This document shows positions 58,241-64,000 of a stretch of DNA of 64,000 nucleotides, one piece after another. The stretch is from assembly GCF_030063475.1 (NCBI RefSeq), contig NZ_JASIRT010000027.1, positions 1 through 64,000 on the forward strand, given 5' to 3'. The stretch is from Roseomonas sp. E05. Lineage in GTDB: Bacteria; Pseudomonadota; Alphaproteobacteria; Acetobacterales; Acetobacteraceae. Below the pieces are notes generated by a model that saw nothing but the letters and a program-made list of their open reading frames with translations, was not told the origin of the DNA and did no database searches. The stretch's first letter is position 1. Every line of letters begins with the position of its first letter. Both the position numbers and the translations under genes were made by a program.

Positions 58241-58441
58241 TCAGGAGAGATCGTCTTCCGCGAAGTCGGTGCGCAGCCACCGGACTGCCGCGTGAACGAC
58301 CTGGAGAGCGCTCAGGAAGGACAGGATCAGCAAAACAGGCACAACCCATTCCGGGATCAGCCGCTCGCAGGAGGGGACCGTCGCCTGCAGTGTGACAATG
58401 AAAGCAACCAGCGCGATCAAAAATATGAATCGTAACACCAT
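58241..58441 (-). CDS. Small two-helix membrane protein (66 aa)
   Basis: Not recognised. Two hydrophobic segments (FIFLIALVAFIVTLQAT, about 5-21; VVPVLLILSFLSALQVV, about 33-49) are followed by a short acidic tail (DFAEDDLS). No Shine-Dalgarno sequence precedes the ATG at 58441, which may instead be translated by coupling after the upstream membrane protein (ends 9 nt earlier on the same strand). Local AT content is higher than the surroundings. Confidence 0.5.
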   Translation of the reverse strand: MVLRFIFLIALVAFIVTLQATVPSCERLIPEWVVPVLLILSFLSALQVVHAAVRWLRTDFAEDDLS

Positions 58442-58450
58442 ATAGGAGAA

Positions 58451-60265
58451 TTATCGCGATTCCGTGAGACTGTCACCACCTCCACTGCGGGGTGAAAGGC
58501 GCTCTACACGCGCAGCGGCGCCACTGCGCCGCCCCGGCACTTCCTCCCTTCCCTGCCCTCCGGTGGCGGCACCCGAGAGGGGCAAGGCAGCGCGGGAGCG
58601 GACGCGGTAGAGCTGCGCGAAGCCTTCATCCACCACCGGTTCCAGCTCCGGAGGCATGGTCATCGGGCCTTCATCGTCGGGCTGGTCGGCATTCAGGACG
58701 AGCACGTAGTCGAATCGTGTGCGCCAGGCGCGGACATACTCGGTGTTCTCCGGCAGGGCGGCATGGTCCGCATCGGCGAGACGGTGAACCGAGACCGCGG
58801 TCGTGTTGTCAGGACCGGCGATCTCATCCCAGGGCGGCAGGACCCGCAGCGGCTGCTTCCCGCGCGAGGCGAAGAGAATGGGCACGAAGGCATGCCTCCA
58901 TGGCACCGCCAGCGCGGGCAGGTGCTCGTAGAGCATCGGGCCGCCGCCGCCGTAATAGCGCCCCTGCGGCGCGGCGCGGCGCGCCGGGACGGTCATGGCA
59001 TGCGTGACCTGCAGGATGGCCTGCCCGGGCGGGACATGCGCCAGCGCGCGGCGCAGCGAGGCGATGTCCGCCTGCCGCTCGTGCCAGATGTTGCCCACCC
59101 AGGCAGCCCGCAGCCCGACCAGGACCAGCAGCGTGCAGGCCAGCAGGCCCTCGGCGACCCGGCGCCCCTTCCAGGCCGGCGCGGCCAACTCGGGGCGCAG
59201 CGCGGCGGCCACGGCGAGCACGGCCATGATCGGGAAGCGCGCGTCCACGAAATAGGTTCCGGCAACCTTGGGCGGCACGGCGAAGGCAAGGGCGAGAAAG
59301 CCGAGCGCGGCCAGCAGGAGGCCGGCATGGAAGCGGAGCCGTCGTGTCGCCAGCGCCCAGAGCACCGGGAGACCGAGCAACGCCACGAAGGCCAGGTCGA
59401 GAAGCGATTTGTAGGCCGCGATGCCGGAGAACAGCGTCACCAGCTTGGCATGCAGGCTGAAGCCGCCCTGCCAGGAGGTCTGTGTGGCGGGGTCCTCTTG
59501 CGCCCCTGGCAGGGCAGGTGCGGAAAGCCAGGCAAGCAGCACCGGCAGCGCCACCGGCAGCACTGCCACGGCCACCCGCAAGGTGGCCCGTCCCAGCTCT
59601 CGCGGCGAGCGCAGCGCGCCCCAGCCCGATCCGAAAGCCAGGGCGGCGAGCAGCCCGGCATAGAAGAAGGCGGCAAAGGCATGGGCCAGCAACAGCACCA
59701 CGGCCAGCGCGGCGCGAAGTGCGAAGCTCCCGGCCGGCCCGGCGCGGCGCGCCAGCGCGGGATCGGCGGCGGCGGCCAAAAGGGCGAGGCCGAGGCCGAT
59801 CTGGAAGTTCAGGAAGCCCGCGATCAGCGTCCAGTTCCAGGCCAGCAGGGGCAGCCCGACGAGCCACCAGTGCAGGCCACCGAAGGCGGAGCGGTTGAGC
59901 AGAGCGGCGCCGAGCGGCGGAAGCACCACCGCCGCCAGCACCAGACACTGGCCGAACCGCTCGATCGTCGGGAGCCATGATCCCAGCGCGGCCGCCAGCA
60001 GATCGATGCCGATGTTCGTCCGCACGCTGGTGAGGTCCACAGCATAGATGCGGTCGAAAGGAGGCTGCGCCGCGCCCCCGGCCAGTAACCAGAGCCGCGC
60101 CAGATGATTTGGATAGTCGAGCAGCGGCGGGATGGGCGTGAGCAGGACAGGAAGCGCCAGCAGGATGATGGCCAGCGCCAGCAAGCCGCCGGTATGCCGG
60201 GTGGGCATCCCCGTGGCGCCTGGTGGGATGCCTGTAGTTGCTGCATGCTGGAAGGCCTCTGCCAC
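58451..60265 (-). CDS. Multi-pass membrane protein, possible GT-C-like
   Basis: The 604-residue protein has about ten hydrophobic segments in its first 400 residues (e.g. LLALAIILLALPVLLTPIPP; LWLLAGGAAQ), then a soluble C-terminal domain (about 400-570) with RYYGGGGPMLYEHLPAL and FDYVLVLNADQPDDEG. The layout resembles lipid-linked-sugar-dependent (GT-C) glycosyltransferases, and LLDYPNHLARLW in the first loop supplies an Asp, but no diagnostic motif is certain. The start is GTG 60265 (GGAG about 9 nt upstream). Confidence 0.65.
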   Translation of the reverse strand: MAEAFQHAATTGIPPGATGMPTRHTGGLLALAIILLALPVLLTPIPPLLDYPNHLARLWLLAGGAAQPPFDRIYAVDLTSVRTNIGIDLLAAALGSWLPTIERFGQCLVLAAVVLPPLGAALLNRSAFGGLHWWLVGLPLLAWNWTLIAGFLNFQIGLGLALLAAAADPALARRAGPAGSFALRAALAVVLLLAHAFAAFFYAGLLAALAFGSGWGALRSPRELGRATLRVAVAVLPVALPVLLAWLSAPALPGAQEDPATQTSWQGGFSLHAKLVTLFSGIAAYKSLLDLAFVALLGLPVLWALATRRLRFHAGLLLAALGFLALAFAVPPKVAGTYFVDARFPIMAVLAVAAALRPELAAPAWKGRRVAEGLLACTLLVLVGLRAAWVGNIWHERQADIASLRRALAHVPPGQAILQVTHAMTVPARRAAPQGRYYGGGGPMLYEHLPALAVPWRHAFVPILFASRGKQPLRVLPPWDEIAGPDNTTAVSVHRLADADHAALPENTEYVRAWRTRFDYVLVLNADQPDDEGPMTMPPELEPVVDEGFAQLYRVRSRAALPLSGAATGGQGREEVPGRRSGAAARVERLSPRSGGGDSLTESR

Positions 60266-60574
60266 GCCGATCCGCTCCCTGCCAGCTGCAAGGTTCCGCC
60301 TGATGCCCGGATGGGCGGCGGTAACCTGCGGCGGAGCCTAGAAGGATGCAGTTCGGGTGGTAACCGGGCTTGCGCTCAACTTCGCGGGGGCTTTCCTGGA
60401 GGCGAGGCCGCGGCCTCGCCTCCGGTGGCCGAAGCTCTGTCTGCCACGCCCGGCGCAGAGGTGAATCCCTCGAACGGTTGATATCCGAAAGCGCGATAAC
60501 AGAGTGGCCGGCAACAACCGATATTCCTCGGAGGCCAATGCTTTCCGCATCAGCCAGCTTGCCGGCCAGAGAAG
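60266..60574. other. Intergenic region with a perfect palindrome
   Basis: 309 nt between the membrane protein and a small plus-strand gene. GGAGGCGAGGCCG at 60398-60410 and its exact complement at 60411-60423 make a 26-bp loopless dyad, which may be a terminator-like or protein-binding element. I see no gene here. Confidence 0.55.
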
Positions 60575-60805
60575 ATGCGAACCGATGGACCGAATGAGAC
60601 GCCTCTCGCTCTCGCCGAGCGGAGAGTGCGGGAAAGCGAAGATTGCATCGCGCGGCAACTGTCGGCCGTTATCGCCCTGGAGCGAGGCGGCCATTGGCAG
60701 GAAGCGCGGGCCGCCCGGAGGGTGCTGGCGGGCTTTCAGGGCAGGTTGGGGCTGGCCTGGGAGCAGCTGCAGATCGCGCGCTTCATGCACGACCACGGAT
60801 GGTAA
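60575..60805 (+). CDS. Small charged helical protein (76 aa)
   Basis: Not named. It reads as one or two long amphipathic helices: RRVRESEDCIARQLSAVIAL, then HWQEARAARRVLAGFQGRL. Similar short RxLA-type proteins recur in alphaproteobacteria. AGAGAAG lies directly before the ATG. No signal peptide or membrane segment is visible. It is followed by another small gene after 57 nt. Confidence 0.5.
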   Translation: MRTDGPNETPLALAERRVRESEDCIARQLSAVIALERGGHWQEARAARRVLAGFQGRLGLAWEQLQIARFMHDHGW

Positions 60806-60862
60806 GGTAGCCAGACGTGCCTGACCACAGGCCCCACAAGGCTGCCTTGGAAAGAGGCCAGG

Positions 60863-61135
60863 ATGATGCGCTTCAGCGGACGGGTGGCATTTGAAAGGTT
60901 CTGGTACGCGCGGGGGCCGATGTTGATGGTCAGCATGGCCTACGGCATCACGCTGGTGCTGGCGGCCCTGACCTTCAGCAATCTCGGGGACTCTCCCGCC
61001 CTCAGCCCGAACGGCAAGGCCGGCACCGCACCCACGAAGGCAGCGCGCCTTCTGGCCCCTGCCCTGCATGCACAGGCCGCTCCGGTGCTGCCTGCGGCGC
61101 TTGCGCAGAAATCCGTCATTTCAGCTTGCCCGTAG
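60863..61135 (+). CDS. Small membrane protein (90 aa)
   Basis: Not recognised. It has one membrane helix at about 20-40 (PMLMVSMAYGITLVLAALTF) and an Ala/Pro-rich exported or cytoplasmic tail. AGAGGCCAGG lies just before the ATG. The ATGATG start leaves a one-residue ambiguity. It could be a small envelope protein. Confidence 0.45.
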   Translation: MMRFSGRVAFERFWYARGPMLMVSMAYGITLVLAALTFSNLGDSPALSPNGKAGTAPTKAARLLAPALHAQAAPVLPAALAQKSVISACP

Positions 61136-61411
61136 CAGCGGGCGCGCGCCTGCCCTCCGCCGCAAAGCGACCAGGCCTGCTCGCGCTGGCCGGCCGGCGG
61201 CGCAAGGGAGTCGGACATCCACCGCCGCTTGGGCTGTGCTGGAACGAATGACCGAGAGGGCCGGCGCAACTCCGCAGCAGGCACAAAGGGCGACGCCTGA
61301 GCAAAGGGCATCAGCGCCGCGCCCTCAACAGAGCCGGACTGTGGAACAGACATTTCACGGATAATGGCTGAAGCCGCCTTGGCAGCCGGGCCAGCGCCCG
61401 AAGGCGTGCCC

Positions 61412-61487
61412 TGGCGTCCCCTAGGGGATTCGAACCCCTGTTGCCGCCGTGAGAGGGCGGTGTCCTAGGCCTCTAGACGAAGGGGAC
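61412..61487 (-). tRNA. tRNA-Glu (anticodon CUC), CCA encoded
   Basis: The minus strand gives GTCCCCT (5' end at 61487) pairing with AGGGGAC, discriminator G and an encoded CCA at 61412-61414. The anticodon stem CCGCC/GGCGG encloses CTCTCAC, so the anticodon is CUC. The T-arm contains GGTTCGAATCC. Confidence 0.97.
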
Positions 61488-61592
61488 TGGAGGCGTGAGG
61501 GGGCTTTTATAGGCCTGCCCGCAGGCCGGCAAGAGGGAGATTCCATATTTCCGCAGGCGGAATGCTTCCTTTCTCCTCCCCATCCGGCAGGC

Positions 61593-61922
61593 TCATTCGC
61601 CCAGCCGGATTTCCCCCGCCACCCGCCCCCCCTGCGGATCGACCAGCAGGATGCGCCCGCCATCCGGCCGCTCCACCCAGATGGCCAGCTGACCATTCAG
61701 CACGGCGATCTGCCCGATCTGCGTGCCCGGCGGCTGCCGCAGCGCCAGATCCGTGCTAACCGGCGACGTGAGGCCACTCATCGCCGTGTGCGAGCGCTGC
61801 ACCAGGGCCACCACCAGCGCCACCGCGCCCACGATGATCATCACCCCCATCACCACGACCAGAATCTTGAGCGCGCGCACCCATCCCTCCCCTTCCGCAA
61901 GCCAGCCCGAGCCCGGCCCCAT
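61593..61922 (-). CDS. DUF6476-like small membrane protein
   Basis: The 109-residue protein has a single membrane helix (about 14-37; VRALKILVVVMGVMIIVGAV) followed by a periplasmic beta-rich domain (GTQIGQIAVLNGQLAIWVER, then ILLVDPQGGRV). It matches what I recall of DUF6476 proteins, found divergent from RluA-type synthases in alphaproteobacteria. Its start codon shares the CATG palindrome with the rluD-like ATG, so both genes begin within 2 nt of each other on opposite strands. Confidence 0.75.
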   Translation of the reverse strand: MGPGSGWLAEGEGWVRALKILVVVMGVMIIVGAVALVVALVQRSHTAMSGLTSPVSTDLALRQPPGTQIGQIAVLNGQLAIWVERPDGGRILLVDPQGGRVAGEIRLGE

Positions 61923-62895
61923 GCCTGACGGCCCCTTCGAGATCCTTGCCGAGGCCACCCATGCAGGTGACCGGCTCGACCGGTTCCTGGCGGCGGGGAT
62001 AGGCACGCTCTCCCGATCCCGCGTCAAGGCGTTGATCGAGGCGGGGCACGTCAGCCGTGACGGGACGCCTGCCACCGATCCGTCCGAGACGGTGCGCCCC
62101 GGCGCGCGCTACCGGGTCGCCCCGCCGCCAGCGGTGGACGCCACCCCGCAGCCCCAGGCCATGCCACTGACCATCCTGTTCGAGGACCGGCACCTGATCG
62201 TGCTGGACAAGCCGGCCGGGCTGGTGGTCCATCCCGCCCCCGGCAACCAGGACGGCACCCTCGTCAACGCCCTGCTGGCCCATGCGGGGGAGGAACTGAC
62301 CGGCATCGGCGGCGAGCGCCGGCCAGGCATCGTGCACCGGCTCGACAAGGACACATCAGGCGTGATGGTGGTGGCGAAGACGGAGGTTGCGCACCAGGTG
62401 CTCAGCACCGCCTTCGCCACGCGCGACCTGGAACGGGCCTATCTCGCCCTCGCCTGGGGCGTTCCCTCCCCGCCTGCGGGCGAGGTGGAGGCACCGATCG
62501 GCCGCCACCCGACCGACCGCAAGCGCATGGCGGTGGTCACGCGCGGCGGCAAGCCGGCCCTCACCCGCTACGCCACCGAGCGCGCCTGGAGCACCGGTTG
62601 CGCCCTGCTGCGCTGCCGGCTTGCCACCGGGCGGACGCACCAGATTCGTGTCCATCTGTCCCAGATCGGCCATCCGCTGGTGGGAGATCCGGTCTACCTG
62701 CGGCGCATACCCGCAGCCGCCCGCGGCCTGCCCGCCATGGCGCGGGATGCGCTGCTCGCCTTCCCGCGGCAGGCGCTGCACGCGGAAAGCCTTGGATTCC
62801 GCCATCCCGTCAGCGGAGAGCTGCTGCGCTTCACGGCCCCCCTACCGCCGGACATGCAGGCGCTGCTAACATTACTGGATGGTAACCCGCCGTAA
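61921..62895 (+). CDS. rluD: RluA-family 23S rRNA pseudouridine synthase, RluD-like
   Basis: The 324-residue enzyme has an N-terminal S4 RNA-binding domain (about 8-65; RLDRFLAAGIGTLSRSRVKA) and a catalytic domain with Asp in HRLDKDTSGVMVVAK. LDKPAGLVVHPAPGN and GRTHQIRVHL are further signatures. With the S4 domain it most likely modifies helix 69 of 23S rRNA (RluD), although other RluA members share this layout. It starts opposite the DUF6476-like gene and ends in an intrinsic terminator. Confidence 0.88.
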   Translation: MPDGPFEILAEATHAGDRLDRFLAAGIGTLSRSRVKALIEAGHVSRDGTPATDPSETVRPGARYRVAPPPAVDATPQPQAMPLTILFEDRHLIVLDKPAGLVVHPAPGNQDGTLVNALLAHAGEELTGIGGERRPGIVHRLDKDTSGVMVVAKTEVAHQVLSTAFATRDLERAYLALAWGVPSPPAGEVEAPIGRHPTDRKRMAVVTRGGKPALTRYATERAWSTGCALLRCRLATGRTHQIRVHLSQIGHPLVGDPVYLRRIPAAARGLPAMARDALLAFPRQALHAESLGFRHPVSGELLRFTAPLPPDMQALLTLLDGNPP

Positions 62896-62922
62896 CCCGA
62901 CTATTACGGTCGGGATTTTCTT
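62896..62922 (+). terminator. Intrinsic terminator of rluD
   Basis: CCCGAC (62896-62901) and GTCGGG (62909-62914) form a stem with a 7-nt loop directly after the stop, followed by ATTTTCTT. Confidence 0.75.
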
Positions 62923-63120
62923 GCGAAACCAATCGAAGAGAGGTAGCGTTCAACCCGTCGCCAACGCCGGGTGCCATCACCAAGGCGCGGCCGCCGAAAC
63001 TGTCCCTCCCGTGACGCGGGGCAGAGCGGTGCGCCAGGGCTCAGCGGGGACGGCCGGACCATACCCTCCGGGGCTCGCTGTCACAGGAGCGCCCGGCCGG
63101 TGCAGGAGGCAGATGCAGAC

Positions 63121-64000
63121 ATGGCTTCCACTTCTTCGATGATTCCGATTGCCCCTGAAGGCAATCTCTCCCGCTACCTGCAGGAGATCCGCAAGTTCCC
63201 CATGCTTTCGCCGGAGGAGGAGTACCGCCTGGCGAAGGACTGGAAGGAGCATGGCGACCAGCAGGCCGCCCACAAGCTTGTCACCTCGCATCTGCGCCTC
63301 GTGGCGAAGATCGCCATGGGCTACCGTGGCTATGGCCTACCGGTCGGCGAGCTGATCAGCGAGGGCAATGTCGGCATGATGCAGGCCGTCCGTCGCTTCG
63401 ATCCCGACCGTGGCTTCCGCCTGGCCACATATGCCATGTGGTGGATCCGCGCCGCGATCCAAGAGTACATCCTGCATTCGTGGTCGCTCGTGAAGATGGG
63501 CACCACGGCCGCGCAGAAGAAGCTGTTCTTCAACCTGCGCCGGCTGAAGGGGCAAATGGCCGCGCTGGAGGAAGGCGATCTGCAGCCGGAGCAGGTCGAG
63601 AAGATTGCCCGCGTGCTCCAGGTGCCCGAGCAGGACGTGGTCTCCATGAACCGGCGCCTCGCCTCGCCGGACAACTCGCTGAACGCGCCCGTGCGTGCCG
63701 ACAGCGAGGGCGAGTGGCAGGACTGGCTGGTGGACGAGGGCGAGAGCCAGGAGGAGGAGCTTGCCGAGCGGCAGGATCTCTCCAACCGCCGCGAGCTGCT
63801 GGGCGAGGCGCTGAAGACGCTGAACGAGCGCGAGCGCCATATCCTGATCGAACGGCGGCTGAAGGACGAGCCGACCACGCTGGAAGAACTCTCCCAGCAG
63901 TACAACATCAGCCGCGAGCGCGTGCGGCAGATCGAGGTACGCGCCTTCGAGAAGCTGCAGAAGAGCATGAAGACGCAGATCATGGAGCGCCGCCTGGGCG
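63121..64000 (+). CDS. rpoH: RNA polymerase heat-shock sigma factor RpoH (partial, runs off the end)
   Basis: 293 codons are visible from ATG 63121 (MASTSSMIPIAPEGNLSRYL). Region 2 shows LVAKIAMGYRGYGLP and the RpoH-type TYAMWWIRAAIQEYILHSWS. The RpoH box follows as AQKKLFFNLRRLKG, and region 4 ends ISRERVRQIEVRAFEKLQ. The gene is nearly complete. It directs heat-shock transcription; candidate targets in the window are clpP and lon. About 200 nt of upstream DNA separate it from the rluD terminator. Confidence 0.96.
   Translation, partial: MASTSSMIPIAPEGNLSRYLQEIRKFPMLSPEEEYRLAKDWKEHGDQQAAHKLVTSHLRLVAKIAMGYRGYGLPVGELISEGNVGMMQAVRRFDPDRGFRLATYAMWWIRAAIQEYILHSWSLVKMGTTAAQKKLFFNLRRLKGQMAALEEGDLQPEQVEKIARVLQVPEQDVVSMNRRLASPDNSLNAPVRADSEGEWQDWLVDEGESQEEELAERQDLSNRRELLGEALKTLNERERHILIERRLKDEPTTLEELSQQYNISRERVRQIEVRAFEKLQKSMKTQIMERRLG

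Overview
The window is a GC-rich chromosomal segment of an alphaproteobacterium. The gene set and order (tig-tRNA-clpP-clpX-lon, FixLJ/FixK, GGAAC-type stress promoter, many short overlapping operons) fit the Rhodospirillales, most likely an Acetobacteraceae/Roseomonas-like organism. The taxonomic call is inferred from protein style and gene order, not from a search.

Layout. 0-7 kb: protein quality control on the minus strand (trigger factor, ClpP, ClpX, Lon) with a tRNA-Leu. The trigger factor is far too long because a foreign-looking domain sits inside its PPIase domain. 7-15 kb: aminotransferase, a transketolase/AceE-like enzyme that ends inside a palindromic repeat, an EAL phosphodiesterase, malonyl-CoA decarboxylase and the NAD(P)HX repair enzyme. 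15-19 kb: ABC transporter ATPase and permease followed by pcaD and pcaB (beta-ketoadipate pathway). 19-20 kb: two tandem paralogous lipoproteins. 20-26 kb: DNA-repair run (Lhr-type helicase, PdeM, photolyase, metallophosphatase) with stop/start overlaps. 26-27 kb: two DUF2382 stress proteins behind a likely EcfG promoter. 27.8-31.4 kb: lactate utilisation (lldR-like/lldD) surrounded by three decayed or frameshifted genes. 31-36 kb: SixA, CHAD protein, nuclease, citrate synthase and an orphan.

36-58 kb reads as an oxygen/redox-response island: a universal stress protein, a complete nine-gene N-type ATPase operon (atpDCQRBEFAG), a FixK-like regulator, two FixL-like kinases whose PAS domains keep the haem-ligand His and the Arg, FixJ, a receiver-only protein, a small cytochrome c, a host-attachment-family protein, FtsH, a rhodanese divergent from a persulfide-dioxygenase-like MBL enzyme with TrxC, and a zinc alcohol dehydrogenase. 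Four TGA-N6-TCA palindromes of the FNR/FixK type lie upstream of genes here, and FixJ-like TACGTA sites lie upstream of fixK and between fixJ and its neighbouring kinase. This suggests a cascade FixL -> FixJ -> FixK -> stress and energy genes.

58-64 kb: small membrane proteins, a large multi-pass membrane protein, tRNA-Glu, a DUF6476-like protein, an RluA-family pseudouridine synthase and the start of rpoH, which runs off the end.

Most novel observations: the trigger factor with a phage-tail-like jelly-roll insert, the fix/N-ATPase regulatory island, the sulfide-type divergent operator, a dead MBL paralogue far from the live one, and a MITE-like palindrome supplying a stop codon.
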